From: Streptomyces pilosus
Lineage (GTDB): Bacteria > Actinomycetota > Actinomycetes > Streptomycetales > Streptomycetaceae
Assembly: GCF_014649835.1 (NCBI RefSeq)
Contig: NZ_BMTU01000003.1
Location: forward strand, 62,001 to 126,000
Reading direction: 5' to 3'
Length of the DNA: 64,000 nucleotides
Shown here: piece by piece, positions 17,067 through 26,407 of the stretch
Numbering within the stretch: position 1 is the stretch's first letter
Layout of the letters: each line of letters begins with the position of its first letter
Notes under the pieces: model-generated
Seen by the model: the letters and a program-made list of their open reading frames with translations, nothing else
Told to the model about the DNA's origin: nothing
Databases searched by the model: none
Position numbers and translations under genes: made by a program

Positions 17067-18329
17067 CTACGCGTCCCGCGCGTCCCGTGCCGCCTTCGCC
17101 GCGATGTCCGTGCGGTGCCGGGAGCCGTCGAGGCCGATCCGGGAGACGGCACGGTAGGCGCGGTCGCGGGCCTCGGTGAGGTCCTTGCCGGTCGCCGTGA
17201 CGGACAGCACGCGCCCGCCAGCGCTGACGACGGCGTCGCCCTCGCGCCGCGTCCCGGCGTGCAGGACGTACGCGTGCGGGGCGTCCTGGGCGGCGACCTC
17301 GTCCAGGCCGGTGATCGGGTCGCCGGTGCGCGGGGTGCCGGGGTAGTTGTGCGAGGCGACGACCACGGTGACCGCGGCCTCGTCGCTCCAGCGCGTCGGC
17401 TCCAGGTGGGCGAGGTTGCCGGTGGCCGCGGCCATCAGGACGCCGCCGAGCGGGGTCTTCAGCCGGGCCAGGACGACCTGGGTCTCGGGGTCGCCGAAGC
17501 GGGCGTTGAACTCGATCACGCGGACCCCGCGCGAGGTGATCGCCAGACCGGCGTAGAGCAGTCCGGAGAACGGGGTGCCGCGGCGCCGCATCTCGTCCAC
17601 GGTCGGCTGGAGGACCGTCTCCACGACCTCGTCGACCAGCTTGGGGTCGGCCCACGGGAGCGGGGAGTACGCCCCCATGCCGCCGGTGTTCGGGCCCTCG
17701 TCGCCGTCCAGCGCGCGCTTGAAGTCCTGGGCGGGCTGGAGGGGCACGACGGTCTCGCCGTCGGTGATGGCGAAGAGGGAGACCTCGGGGCCGTCGAGGA
17801 ACTCCTCGATGACCACGCGCTCGCAGCCGCGGGCGTGGGCCCGGGCCGCCTCGATGTCGGCGGTGACGACGACGCCCTTGCCGGCCGCGAGTCCGTCGTC
17901 CTTGACGACGTAGGGGGCGCCGAACGCCTGGAGGGCCGCGTCGGCCTCCTCGGGCGTCACGCAGACGTACGAGCGGGCGGTGGGCACCCCGGCCCCCGCC
18001 ATGACGTCCTTGGCGAAGGCCTTGGAGCCCTCGAGCTGCGCGGCCTCCTTGGAGGGGCCGAAGACCGGGATGCCCGCGTCGCGCATGGCGTCGGCGACAC
18101 CGGCGACCAGGGGCGCCTCCGGGCCGACCACCACGAGGTCCGCGTCGAGCCGCTTGGCCAGCGCGGACACGGCGGCGCCGTCGAGGGCGTCGACCTGGTG
18201 CAGCTCGGCGACCTCGGCGATGCCTGCGTTGCCGGGCGCGCAGTGCAGCGCGGTGACGTCGGGATCGAGGGACAGGGAGTGGCACAGGGCGTGTTCGCGG
18301 GCGCCGCTGCCGATGACGAGGACCTTCAC
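17067..18329 (-). CDS. purD: Phosphoribosylamine-glycine ligase PurD
   Basis: A 420-residue GAR synthetase, joining glycine to phosphoribosylamine with ATP, the step after PurF. Begins [15 protein letters not shown] from GTG 18329. ATP-grasp motifs: [47 protein letters not shown], and the metal/ATP site [14 protein letters not shown]. Length is normal. A longer open frame upstream is unlike PurD and is rejected. It appears monocistronic, with a terminator downstream. Confidence 0.97.
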   Translation of the reverse strand: MKVLVIGSGAREHALCHSLSLDPDVTALHCAPGNAGIAEVAELHQVDALDGAAVSALAKRLDADLVVVGPEAPLVAGVADAMRDAGIPVFGPSKEAAQLEGSKAFAKDVMAGAGVPTARSYVCVTPEEADAALQAFGAPYVVKDDGLAAGKGVVVTADIEAARAHARGCERVVIEEFLDGPEVSLFAITDGETVVPLQPAQDFKRALDGDEGPNTGGMGAYSPLPWADPKLVDEVVETVLQPTVDEMRRRGTPFSGLLYAGLAITSRGVRVIEFNARFGDPETQVVLARLKTPLGGVLMAAATGNLAHLEPTRWSDEAAVTVVVASHNYPGTPRTGDPITGLDEVAAQDAPHAYVLHAGTRREGDAVVSAGGRVLSVTATGKDLTEARDRAYRAVSRIGLDGSRHRTDIAAKAARDARDA

Positions 18330-18462
18330 GGGGGTCAGCCTAACGGGAGACGGCGCGTCCCCTTGTACGGGCTTCCGAAGGGAAGGGCGGGAGCGGTTCG
18401 TACGTTCCTCCATGAGCGAGCCCGGCACGGGCCGTCCCCGGCCCGTCACGGGGCCCTCCGGG

Positions 18463-20712
18463 CTACTCGTTCGTGATCTCCTCGACGACCGTCGCGCCCA
18501 GCTCCCGCACGAGCAGTTCCTTCCCGGACAGGGCGGACTCGTCCAGGTCGGGGTCGTCGTCCTCCGGGATGTCGTCCTCGGGTGAGACCGGGGCCGGCGG
18601 CTCCGGCGCGGGCGGGCGGGGAGCCGGGGCGGGGGCGGCCGGACCGGGCGGTCCCGCCGGCCGGTCGGCCGTCGGCGCGCTCGGCCGGGGTGCGGACGGG
18701 CGCGGAGCGGCCTCGGGGGACCCGTAGCCGCCACCACCGCCGCCGTAACCGCCGGGCGGCCCGGCGGGAGCGGGGGCCACCGCGCCGCCGCCGGAGGGAT
18801 CGACGACCGCCTCGATCTTCCACTGCACGTGGAACTGCTCGGCCAGCGCCTGGCGCAGCACGTCCTCGCTGCCGCTGCTGAGGAAGTTGTCCCGCGCGCC
18901 CGCGTTGACGAAGCCGAGCTGGAGGGTGGTGCCGTCGAAGCCGGTCACCTGGGCGTTCTGGCTGAGCAGGATCCAGGTGAAGCGGCGGCGGTTCTTGACC
19001 GTCTCCAGGATGTTCGGCCAGAGCGTGCGGGGGTCGGGACCCCCACCGGCCGGGGCCGTGGGGGCCGGCGCCGCTGCCGCCTGGGCCGCGGGAGCGGGGG
19101 CCGGAGCGGGCGCGGGGGCGGACGTGGGTGCGGGGGCGCTCGGCGCCGGCGGCCGTCCGCCGCCTCCCGTCGGGGCGGCCGTGGGCCAGCCGCCGGGCCG
19201 GCGGCCGGCCGCACCCCCCGCGGGGGCCGCGGTGGGCCAGGCTCCGGGCGCCGCGGCCGGGGCGCCGGGTGCGGCTGCCGCAGGTGCGACCGGTTGCTCG
19301 GCGGCGGGCGCGGGTGCGGCCGGTGCGGGTGCGGCGGCCGGGGACGGGGCGGCCCGGACCGGAGCGGGAGCGGGTGGCGTGGGGGCGGGCGCGGCCGGTC
19401 CCGGACCGCGGACGGCGGCCCGGGCCGCGGCGGGCCCGCCTCCCGGCCCGACGGAGCCCTGATCCGGCGCTGCTCCTCCCCCGTGCGCCTCGGGACCGGG
19501 CACGTACCCGGCCGCGGGCGTCCCGACGGCGCCGGCCGCCCCCGGGGTGAAGTTCACCCCGCGCTCGATGCGGTCCAGCCGGGCCATCACCGAGCGCTCG
19601 TCGCCGTACGCGGCGGGGAGCATCACGCGCGCGCAGATCAGCTCGAGCTGGAGCCGCGGCGAGGTGGCGCCGCGCATCTCGGTGAGCCCCTCGTTGACGA
19701 TGTCGGCGGCACGGGTGAGCTCGGCGGGGCCGAAGGTGCCCGCCTGGGCCTGCATCCGCTCGATGACGTCGGCGGGGGCGTCGATGAGCCCCTTCTCGGC
19801 GGCGTCGGGCACCGCGGCCAGGATGACGAGGTCCCGCAGCCGCTCCAGCAGGTCGGCGACGAACCGGCGCGGATCGTTGCCCCCCTCGATCACCCGGTCG
19901 ACGACCTCGAAGGCGGCGGCCCCGTCACCGGTCGCGAAGGCCTCGACGACGGAGTCGAGCAGCGAGCCGTCGGTGTACCCGAGCAGGGAGGTCGCCATGG
20001 CGTACGTCACACCCTGCTCACCGGCGCCGGCGAGCAGCTGGTCCATGACGGACATCGAGTCACGCACGGACCCGGCGCCGGCCCGCACGACGAGCGGCAG
20101 CACACCCTCCTCGACCGGGATGTCCTCCTTGCCGCACACCTCGCCGAGGTAGTCCCGCAGGGTGCCGGGCGGCACCAGCCGGAACGGGTAGTGGTGCGTG
20201 CGCGACCGGATGGTCCCGATGACCTTCTCGGGCTCCGTGGTGGCGAAGATGAACTTCAGATGCTCCGGGGGCTCCTCGACGACCTTGAGCAGCGCGTTGA
20301 AACCGGCCGACGTGACCATGTGGGCCTCGTCGATGATGTAGATCTTGTAGCGGCTGCCCGCGGGCCCGAAGAACGCCTTCTCGCGCAGGTCACGGGCGTC
20401 GTCCACACCACCGTGGGAAGCGGCGTCGATCTCGATGACGTCGATCGATCCCGGTCCGTTGCGCGCGAGGTCCTGGCAGGACTGGCAGGTGCCGCACGGC
20501 GTCGGCGTCGGCCCCTGCTCGCAGTTCAGGCACCGCGCGAGGATGCGGGCGCTGGTCGTCTTGCCGCAGCCGCGCGGACCGCTGAACAGGTACGCGTGAT
20601 TGACCCGGTTGTTCCGCAGCGCCTGCTGCAACGGGTCGGTGACATGCTCCTGCCCAATGACCTCGGCGAACGACTCCGGGCGATAGCGGCGGTACAACGC
20701 GAGAGACGACAC
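18463..20712 (-). CDS. dnaX: DNA polymerase III subunits gamma and tau, DnaX
   Basis: A 749-residue clamp-loader ATPase. Walker A is [22 protein letters not shown], followed by the zinc-binding Cys cluster (CLNC...CGTCQSC), Walker B/DEAH-like [11 protein letters not shown] and sensor-region [12 protein letters not shown]; domain III follows to about residue 370. Residues about 400-560 and 640-740 are Pro/Ala/Gly-rich linkers; between them, at about 565-640, sits a conserved tau-type segment ([20 protein letters not shown]). GTG 20712 gives [15 protein letters not shown], the standard start; no good ribosome site precedes it. No slippery A-run is evident for making a short gamma form. The SRP RNA gene lies just upstream on the same strand. 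Confidence 0.96.
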   Translation of the reverse strand: MSSLALYRRYRPESFAEVIGQEHVTDPLQQALRNNRVNHAYLFSGPRGCGKTTSARILARCLNCEQGPTPTPCGTCQSCQDLARNGPGSIDVIEIDAASHGGVDDARDLREKAFFGPAGSRYKIYIIDEAHMVTSAGFNALLKVVEEPPEHLKFIFATTEPEKVIGTIRSRTHHYPFRLVPPGTLRDYLGEVCGKEDIPVEEGVLPLVVRAGAGSVRDSMSVMDQLLAGAGEQGVTYAMATSLLGYTDGSLLDSVVEAFATGDGAAAFEVVDRVIEGGNDPRRFVADLLERLRDLVILAAVPDAAEKGLIDAPADVIERMQAQAGTFGPAELTRAADIVNEGLTEMRGATSPRLQLELICARVMLPAAYGDERSVMARLDRIERGVNFTPGAAGAVGTPAAGYVPGPEAHGGGAAPDQGSVGPGGGPAAARAAVRGPGPAAPAPTPPAPAPVRAAPSPAAAPAPAAPAPAAEQPVAPAAAAPGAPAAAPGAWPTAAPAGGAAGRRPGGWPTAAPTGGGGRPPAPSAPAPTSAPAPAPAPAPAAQAAAAPAPTAPAGGGPDPRTLWPNILETVKNRRRFTWILLSQNAQVTGFDGTTLQLGFVNAGARDNFLSSGSEDVLRQALAEQFHVQWKIEAVVDPSGGGAVAPAPAGPPGGYGGGGGGYGSPEAAPRPSAPRPSAPTADRPAGPPGPAAPAPAPRPPAPEPPAPVSPEDDIPEDDDPDLDESALSGKELLVRELGATVVEEITNE

Positions 20713-20769
20713 GCATACGAGGTTATAGGCGGCCACCGACAACCGGACCGGCCGCTCGGGAACGCAAGC

Positions 20770-20855
20770 GCCCCCCACGCACCCGCCAGAGCCGACCTAC
20801 CCTTGCTGCCTTCCGGCCCTGGGGGAGTTCAGTCAGATAGCGCCGCGTGAGGGGC
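20770..20855 (-). ncRNA. ffs: Small signal recognition particle RNA (4.5S-type)
   Basis: Reading the minus strand, the conserved SRP apical motif appears as GGGCCGGAAGGCAGCAAGGG (GGAAG tetraloop region with the asymmetric loop bound by Ffh). The ends pair: GCCCCTCACGC at the 5' end and GCGTGGGGGGC at the 3' end, bounding about 86 bases. This is the small bacterial type without an Alu domain. It works with Ffh to target membrane proteins. The gene sits 57 bases upstream of the dnaX start, the usual actinobacterial position. Exact ends are estimated from pairing. Confidence 0.92.
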
Positions 20856-20931
20856 TACGCAGAGGCTACCCCATGTCGGGGGCGGGGAACGAGTTCGCGA
20901 GCACTCCTCTCGGTCATGTAATGTTCCCAGC

Positions 20932-21016
20932 GGAGGATTCGCCTAGAGGCCTAGGGCGCACGCTTGGAAAGCGTGTTGGGGGCAACCCCTCACGAGTTCG
21001 AATCTCGTATCCTCCG
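20932..21016 (+). tRNA. tRNA-Ser (anticodon GGA)
   Basis: Eighty-five bases with a long variable arm. Acceptor GGAGGAT/ATCCTCC, anticodon stem CACGC/GCGTG enclosing TTGGAAA (GGA), T-arm ACGAG-TTCGAAT-CTCGT. Discriminator G. A 16-base terminator stem follows. Confidence 0.97.
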
Positions 21017-21038
21017 CCAGTGCCTCACCGGGCACGAA

Positions 21039-21074
21039 GTCGAAGGGCCCCCTGGAAACAGGGGGCCCTTCGAC
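21039..21074 (+). terminator. Terminator after tRNA-Ser(GGA)
   Basis: Perfect 16-base stem (GTCGAAGGGCCCCCTG and its complement) around a GAAA loop, 23 bases after the tRNA. Confidence 0.88.
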
Positions 21075-21176
21075 GTTCCCGTGGCGCGCGCCCCCACGCG
21101 ATCACCGGCGATGACTTTGCCGCGCGGCAGCGGTCCCCTTGGGGAATGTCCCTTCCCTGACAGGAGTGCAGCCCCG

Positions 21177-21848
21177 ATGACTGATGCGGCACCGACGGCG
21201 GCCGGACGCCGTCGCGAGGGCGGGGTCTGGTCCCTGATCCACGCCGAACGAGCGGCGCTGGCGGCCGACCTCGCCGACCTGACCGACGAGCAGTGGGCGA
21301 CGCCGTCGCTCTGTGCCGGCCTCACCGTGCGCGAGGTGCTGGCGCACCTGACCGCGGGGGCGAGCCTCAACAGCGTGAGCTGGCTGGCGGGGGTGATCCG
21401 CTGCCGGTTCGACTTCGACCGGCAGGTGGCGCTGCGGCTGGCCCAGCAGCTGGGCGCGCGGCCGGGCGACACCCTCGACCGGTTCCGGCGCGTCGTGACG
21501 AGCACCACCAAGCCTCCGCTGCCCGCCCTCGCCATGCTGGGCGAGGCGATCGTGCACGGGGAGGACATCCGGCGCCCGCTGGGCATCCGCCGCCGCCATC
21601 CGGTCGGAGTCGTCACGCGCACGGCCGAGTACTTCCGGGGCTCGGACCTCACGGTCGTCGCCAGGGGCCGCGTCGGCGGTCTGCGGCTGGCGGCGGACGA
21701 CGGTCCGTTCGCGAGCGGGTCCGGACCGCTCGTGTCCGGACCCACCGTGGCCCTGATCATGGCCATGACCGGGCGGGCGATCTACTGCGACGACCTCGTG
21801 GGCGACGGTGTGGAGATCCTCCGCGGTCGCTGCGCGCTCCCCCGGTGA
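21177..21848 (+). CDS. Maleylpyruvate isomerase family mycothiol-dependent-type protein
   Basis: A 223-residue DinB/mycothiol-dependent isomerase family protein. The first helix region reads WSLIHAERAALAADLADLTDEQW, then PSLCAGLTVREVLAHL with the family's first His, and GEAIVHGEDIRRPLG with the second His-x-x-Asp signature near residue 130. The C-terminal part (ARGRVGGLRLAADDG...) resembles the SCP2-like end. ATG 21177 is preceded by CAGGAG about 10 bases upstream. Converges with the DM13 gene 16 bases downstream. Substrate unknown; it may simply bind mycothiol or a metal. Confidence 0.75.
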   Translation: MTDAAPTAAGRRREGGVWSLIHAERAALAADLADLTDEQWATPSLCAGLTVREVLAHLTAGASLNSVSWLAGVIRCRFDFDRQVALRLAQQLGARPGDTLDRFRRVVTSTTKPPLPALAMLGEAIVHGEDIRRPLGIRRRHPVGVVTRTAEYFRGSDLTVVARGRVGGLRLAADDGPFASGSGPLVSGPTVALIMAMTGRAIYCDDLVGDGVEILRGRCALPR

Positions 21849-21864
21849 CGGGGACCCGCGACCG

Positions 21865-22434
21865 TCAGACGGCCGCGAGTTCCGCCGCCCCGAAGGACAC
21901 GTCGAAACGGTCGCACCAGATGCTGACGCTGCTGAAGCGGGACGGGTCGACGTCCGCGGGCACGGTGTAGTTCTGGCTGCCCTTGTTGCCCTTCAGCTTG
22001 CCGAGGCTGACGTGCGCGCCGTCGTCGAAGACGTGCCAGCCGGCGCGGCCCTCCTTCACCGGCGCGTCGGTCAGCCACACGTGCAGGTCGGGGCCGTTGC
22101 TGGTGTCGAGCCCCTCCAGGCGCACCACGTGGCTGCCGTCGGCCAGCCGCACGAACCGGACCGTGCCGGACGTCGCGTGCTCGTGGCTGATGAACTCGCC
22201 GCTCGCCAGCGTCGTCGGGCCGGCCGGGGGCGTGCCGGCGCTCGCCCCGGGGGACGGGGCGGCGGGCGGTGTCGAGGCGGCCGCCGCGGCCCCGGGGAGC
22301 TCCTCCCGCACCGTCTCGTCCTGCCACAGCTTCCACGGCTGGAACCAGTACAGGCCGAACGCTCCTCCGGCGACCGCCACCACCAGCACCACGGCCGTCC
22401 AGGGCCTGACCAGTGCGCTCCGCATCCGTCCCAT
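21865..22434 (-). CDS. DM13-domain membrane-anchored protein
   Basis: A 189-residue protein with an N-terminal membrane anchor (AVVLVVAVAGGAFGLYWF), a Pro/Ala/Ser-rich stalk, and a C-terminal DM13 domain at about residues 77-185. That domain includes GEFISHEHATSGTVRFVRL, GPDLHVWLTD, a Gly-Lys-rich turn and SIWCDRFDVSFG with the conserved Cys. DM13 domains are proposed to carry out electron transfer or redox chemistry through that Cys, though this is poorly tested in bacteria. I choose ATG 22434 because GGAGAGG precedes it by 8 bases; the frame is open to 22476. Domain outside the cell is expected. Confidence 0.75.
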   Translation of the reverse strand: MGRMRSALVRPWTAVVLVVAVAGGAFGLYWFQPWKLWQDETVREELPGAAAAASTPPAAPSPGASAGTPPAGPTTLASGEFISHEHATSGTVRFVRLADGSHVVRLEGLDTSNGPDLHVWLTDAPVKEGRAGWHVFDDGAHVSLGKLKGNKGSQNYTVPADVDPSRFSSVSIWCDRFDVSFGAAELAAV

Positions 22435-22558
22435 GTCACTCGCCTCTCCGCGTGTCAGCAGGTGCGGTTCATTCAACGGGGGCGGGCCGTGCGTCCGGAA
22501 CAGCCTGCGGATGACGGAATTCTTACGCCTCGCACGAGCCGCGGGTCCGGCGCGGTGC

Positions 22559-24496
22559 TCAGCGGGTGATCTCCACCTGCCGGGTCTCCGTCACCTGGTC
22601 CAGGTCGGAGACGCGGATCGTCAGCTTCATCGTCCAGGTGCCTTCGAGGGGGAGGGTGAGGTCGCTGGTGGCCCAGTAGCCGCCGCGGTCGGTGAGCCTG
22701 GCGTCGATGGGGCCGATGTCCTCGGCGGCGAGGGTGAAGGAGACGCGCAGTTCGGGGACGAAGGTCAGGGCGCCACGGGGGCCGAAGACCACCGCCTGGA
22801 GGCCGTTCTCGCCCACCCGGCCCGGGTCCATCTGGATCTGCACCGTGCCGCGGCCGTCGGGTGTGCCGACGTCGTAGGGGATGGTGAACGCCTCCGCCCC
22901 GGGCAGCCCGGCCACCTGCGGGCGGGGCGCCCGGGCGGCCTCGGCCTCGGCGCGGGCGGGGAGGGTGCCGGTCAGCACCGTGGTGATCAGCAGGACGACG
23001 ACGGCCACCATCACCTCCGCCAGCACGGAACGGCGCAGGGCACGCCGGTAGTGGTCGGCGGTGGGCGGCGGGGGCATGGCGGGCTCGCCCGGCACGTCCG
23101 CCGCGTTCGGCACCTCCGGCACGTCCGCCGTGTCCGCCGCTTTCGGCACGTCCGCCCCGTCCGCCGCGTCCGCCGCCGGTCCCCCGGGCCCGGCCCCGAC
23201 CGGCGCTCCCACCGGCTCCGGTACCCGTGCGTCCACCGTCGCCGGTGCCGCCGCCCGCGTCACCAGCAGGGTCGTCCAGCGCCGGGAGAGGCCCGCCGCC
23301 GCCAGCAGGAAGACGGCCGCCGCGAGCTTGGCCGTCAGGGTGCGGCCGTACGGGGAGTCGGTGAGCGCCGACCAGGAGCCGAGGCCCCGCCAGGACTGGT
23401 AGAGACCGGTGACGACCAGGACGGTCACCGAGAGGAAGGCCAGGCGGGAGAAGCGGGCGACCGTCTCCGGCGGGGGCGGGGTCTTCGCGCGGTACAGGGT
23501 GAGGAGCAGGGCCGTGAGTCCGCCGAGCCAGCAGGCCGTCGCCAGCAGGTGCAGGACGGACGACGTCATCGCCGCCGGGACCTGGATGCCCGCGGAGGCG
23601 TGCTCGGCGGCCGCCCAGGTGAGGGCGAAGGCGACGGAGACGGCGGCGCCGGCCGCCAGGCGGGCCCGGGGACCGCCGCGCCGGGCGAGCGGGAGCAGGA
23701 CGGCCGCCGTCAGCAGGAGCAGCGCCAGCCGGGTCAGCAGGGCGAGGCCCGGGCGGCCGCTGAGGGTGCCGGTGAAGGCTCCGAGGTCGAGGGCGGTCGT
23801 GGGGGACGTGCCGTTCTCGTAGGGAGCGCGCAGCACGAGCAGCGTGGACGTGGCGATCAGCAGGGTCCACCAGCCGGTGAGCAGCGGCAGCCGCAGCGGG
23901 GCCGTGTCGGGCGGGCGGCACAGGGCGGCGAACGCGGCCGTGCCGATCAGCAGGGCGGCGGCGATGTAGGCGAGGTAGCGGCCGGTGTCGTAGAGGCTCT
24001 TGGTGACGGGGTGTTCGGCGTGGTCCCCGGGGGCGGCGGGCGGGGTCGGCGAGGGGGCGCCGAGGGAGAAGGTGAAGGCGCCGGAGACCGGGTGGCTGTC
24101 GGCGGATACCACCCGCCAGGCCACCGTGTAGGTGCCTTCGGCGAGGCCGGCCGGCAGGGCCGCGCGGGCGGTGTCGGAGGCGCCGTCCGCGTGCTGCGGT
24201 TCGCCCAGCTCGACACGGTGGTTGTCCGGGCTGTAGACGCGGAAGGAGTCGTCGAGCAGTCCGACGGACTCGGTGAACGTCAGGGTGATGTGCCGGGGCG
24301 CGGTCTTCACGACGCTGCCGGCCCCGGGGTCGCTGGCGCGGAGGGCGGCGTGGGCGCTCGCCGGGGCGGCGCTGCCGAGGACGAGCAGCACCAGCATGCT
24401 GCCCAGCAGCACCAGCCCCCGCAGCCGCCGGGTCCCGCCGCCGGGAGCCCTGCTCCGCCCGGTGCCGCCCGCCGCCCCGCCGCGCCCTCGCTCCAC
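22559..24496 (-). CDS. CopC-CopD fusion copper resistance/uptake protein
   Basis: A 645-residue membrane protein. After a signal peptide ending ASAHA (about residue 49), a CopC domain (50-150) begins AHAALRASDPG, placing the copper-ligand His at the mature N-terminus, and includes DSHPVSGAFTFSLG. About eight membrane segments of the CopD fold follow (about 170-420). A low-complexity Ala/Asp/Val/Pro linker (about 425-490) leads to one more membrane helix near AEVMVAVVVLLITTVL, then an external beta domain (about 540-645) like FixH/YtkA modules. GTG start. CopC binds copper outside the membrane and CopD passes it across; this fused form is common in actinobacteria. Confidence 0.88.
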   Translation of the reverse strand: MERGRGGAAGGTGRSRAPGGGTRRLRGLVLLGSMLVLLVLGSAAPASAHAALRASDPGAGSVVKTAPRHITLTFTESVGLLDDSFRVYSPDNHRVELGEPQHADGASDTARAALPAGLAEGTYTVAWRVVSADSHPVSGAFTFSLGAPSPTPPAAPGDHAEHPVTKSLYDTGRYLAYIAAALLIGTAAFAALCRPPDTAPLRLPLLTGWWTLLIATSTLLVLRAPYENGTSPTTALDLGAFTGTLSGRPGLALLTRLALLLLTAAVLLPLARRGGPRARLAAGAAVSVAFALTWAAAEHASAGIQVPAAMTSSVLHLLATACWLGGLTALLLTLYRAKTPPPPETVARFSRLAFLSVTVLVVTGLYQSWRGLGSWSALTDSPYGRTLTAKLAAAVFLLAAAGLSRRWTTLLVTRAAAPATVDARVPEPVGAPVGAGPGGPAADAADGADVPKAADTADVPEVPNAADVPGEPAMPPPPTADHYRRALRRSVLAEVMVAVVVLLITTVLTGTLPARAEAEAARAPRPQVAGLPGAEAFTIPYDVGTPDGRGTVQIQMDPGRVGENGLQAVVFGPRGALTFVPELRVSFTLAAEDIGPIDARLTDRGGYWATSDLTLPLEGTWTMKLTIRVSDLDQVTETRQVEITR

Positions 24497-24558
24497 GTCC
24501 TACCCCACTCCCCGGCCGTCCGGCTTCACGGTAGGTACGGACGAGGGGCCCGGTCTGC

Positions 24559-25326
24559 TCACCAGGTGGGCCGGGCGGTCACTCCCCCGTCCACCACCAG
24601 GTCGTGGCCGGTGACCCAGGAGGCGAGCCGGGAGGCCAGGAACACGCAGGCGTCGCCGATGTCCTCCGGGCGGCCGAGCCGGCCCACGGCGGACGCCTCG
24701 CGCCACCGGCGCACGCCCTCCGGCCAGGCGTCGGCCAGGCCCTCCCGGTCGATCAGGCCGGGCGAGACGGTGTTGACGCGGACGCCCCACGGTCCGTACT
24801 CCTGGGCGGCCGCGCGGGCGTGCGCCACCACCGCCGCCTTGGAGGCGGCGTAGTGGGCGTGGCCGGGGGGCGGGTGGTGGGCCTCGACCGAGGCGATGTG
24901 GGTGACGGTGCCGCCGGTGTCCCGCATCAGCTCCGCCGCGGCACGGGTGCAGGCGAAGACACCGGTGAGGTTGGTGTCCACGACCGCGCGCCACTCGGCG
25001 GCGGTCGTCGCGGGGAGGTGCCGCACGGGCTGGATCCCGGCGTTGTTGACCAGCGCGGTCAGCCGTCCGCCGAACCGTTCGGCCGCCTCGGCCACCACGC
25101 GGTGGCAGGCGTCCTCGTCGGTGAGGTCGCCCCGGAGGACGACGGCCGCGCCGCCCGCCTCCCGGATGCGGCCGGCGGTGTCCCGCGCGGAGTCGAGCGC
25201 GGTCCGGCAGTGCAGGGCGACGGCCGCGCCCTCCTCGGCGAACCGCCGTGCGATGCCCCGGCCGATGCCGCCGCCCGCACCGGTGATCAGGGCGGCCTGG
25301 CCGTCGAGGAGACCCGGCCGGCTCAC
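24559..25326 (-). CDS. Short-chain dehydrogenase/reductase, last gene of the iron-box operon
   Basis: A 255-residue classical SDR. NAD(P)-binding motif ITGAGGGIGRGIAR (TGxxxGxG), NNAG in LVNNAGIQPVR, catalytic Ser in THIASVEAHH, YxxxK in HYAASKAAVV, and a C-terminal VTGHDLVVDGG typical of the family. GTG 25326 overlaps the upstream cupin stop in a GTGA, which fixes the start and shows coupling. It is the fourth gene of a run beginning with the penicillin-acylase-family gene, so I infer iron-repressed expression. Substrate is unknown; some siderophore pathways use SDRs such as EntA, but nothing here shows that specificity. Confidence 0.88.
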   Translation of the reverse strand: MSRPGLLDGQAALITGAGGGIGRGIARRFAEEGAAVALHCRTALDSARDTAGRIREAGGAAVVLRGDLTDEDACHRVVAEAAERFGGRLTALVNNAGIQPVRHLPATTAAEWRAVVDTNLTGVFACTRAAAELMRDTGGTVTHIASVEAHHPPPGHAHYAASKAAVVAHARAAAQEYGPWGVRVNTVSPGLIDREGLADAWPEGVRRWREASAVGRLGRPEDIGDACVFLASRLASWVTGHDLVVDGGVTARPTW

Positions 25327-25802
25327 GGGCGGCACAGGTCCCGGATGAGCGCCGCCCGTCCGGGGTGGCGCGCCGTCAGTTCACCGGCCTCGCCGTGCTC
25401 GTAGCCCTCGTAGGTGAAGCCGGGCGCCATGGTGCAGCCGAACAGCGTCCAGGCGCCGCCCGCGGCGACCCGCGCGCCCATCCAGGTGCCGGCGGGGACG
25501 GTCAGCTGGACGTGCTGGCCGCCGAGCACGTCCGGACCGAGGACGGGGGTGCGGGAGGTGCCGTCGGGGGCGAGCAGGAGCAACTGGAGCGGGTCGCCGA
25601 GGTAGTGGTGCCAGATCTCGTCGGCGGGCAGGCGGTGCAGGGCGGAGAAGTCGCCGGGGGCGTCGGTGAGCAGGGCGACGATGGCGGTGCCCGCCGGCCG
25701 GCCGTCCGGGCGCGGCGGGCCCGCCCAGGTCTGCCGGAACCGCCCGCCCTCACGGGGCAGCGGCTCCAGACCGTAGTGCGCGACGAGTTCGTCCGGGGTC
25801 AC
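25323..25802 (-). CDS. DUF985-type cupin protein, third gene of the iron-box operon
   Basis: A 159-residue single-domain cupin of the DUF985 (Cupin_5) group. Family-type sequence: VAHYGLEPLPREGGRFRQTW, AIVALLTDAPGDFSALHRL, DEIWHHYLGDPLQLLLL, and a late GFTYEGYEHGEAGEL. His and Glu residues in EIWHHY and FSALHRL could be metal ligands. The family has structures but no agreed enzymatic function. It overlaps the acetyltransferase stop by 4 bases and the SDR start by 4 bases, so the three are translationally coupled. Confidence 0.82.
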   Translation of the reverse strand: MTPDELVAHYGLEPLPREGGRFRQTWAGPPRPDGRPAGTAIVALLTDAPGDFSALHRLPADEIWHHYLGDPLQLLLLAPDGTSRTPVLGPDVLGGQHVQLTVPAGTWMGARVAAGGAWTLFGCTMAPGFTYEGYEHGEAGELTARHPGRAALIRDLCRP

Positions 25803-26407
25803 CCGCCGAACGCTACCTCGCGGGTGAGGAAGGCGAGCTGGGCCTTCTTCTCCGGGATGTACACGTCGGGCAGGTCGACCTCCGGCAGCACGACCACCGG
25901 TCCGGTGGTGAAGCCCTGCCGCGCGAAGCGGGCGACCGCCTTCACGTTGGCGACGTCCGGGTCGACCACCACCCGCCGGCGGTCCAGCACCCGCAGCACG
26001 TAGGTGACGAGAGCGGCCGTCAGCCTGCCGGTCCAGCCGGACCGGGCCTCACCGGGCTCGGCGGGGGCGAGGAGCAGGTGGATGCCGATGTCGCCGGGTT
26101 CGACGGGGTAACAGGCGCCGACGCGGTCGGCCTCCGGCTCGTACGTCTGGAGCAGCGCGGCCGGGGTGCCGTCCTTGAGGACCAGGTAGGCATGGTGGGT
26201 GTCGAGGGTGTCCATGTGGGCGTAGATCTCGGCGACCCGCTGCTCGGTCAGGCTGTTCATGCCCCAGAAGGCGGCGCGTTCCTCGCTCACCCAGCGGTGC
26301 AGCAGGGGGGCGTCGGCGGCCGGGTCCAGCGGCAGGACGCGTACGGCGCCGAAGCCGTCGACCTCCTGCTCGTGGACGGCCGTGCGGGAGGCGTACGGGT
26401 CAGACAT
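25799..26407 (-). CDS. GNAT acetyltransferase of the siderophore (IucB/AlcB/RhbD) type
   Basis: A 202-residue acyltransferase. It matches the GNAT subgroup used in siderophore assembly to acylate hydroxylysine-type amines: RWVSEERAAFWGMNSLTEQ (the FWGM motif), TYEPEADRVGACYPVEPGDIGIHLLLAP, and VVVDPDVANVKAVARFARQGF, then the C-terminal PEKKAQLAFLTRE. The start overlaps the penicillin-acylase stop by 8 bases, and the stop overlaps the cupin start by 4. No IucA/IucC-type synthetase, NRPS or N-hydroxylase lies in the window, so it may modify an imported or remotely made siderophore. Family call is confident; the role is inferred from context and the iron box. Confidence 0.85.
   Translation of the reverse strand: MSDPYASRTAVHEQEVDGFGAVRVLPLDPAADAPLLHRWVSEERAAFWGMNSLTEQRVAEIYAHMDTLDTHHAYLVLKDGTPAALLQTYEPEADRVGACYPVEPGDIGIHLLLAPAEPGEARSGWTGRLTAALVTYVLRVLDRRRVVVDPDVANVKAVARFARQGFTTGPVVVLPEVDLPDVYIPEKKAQLAFLTREVAFGG

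Noticed and set aside
22559..24496. Ala/Asp/Val/Pro-coding repeats near 23080-23190 as a CRISPR or mobile repeat
   Set aside because: They are imperfect codon-level repeats within the CopD linker, in frame, without spacers of constant length.
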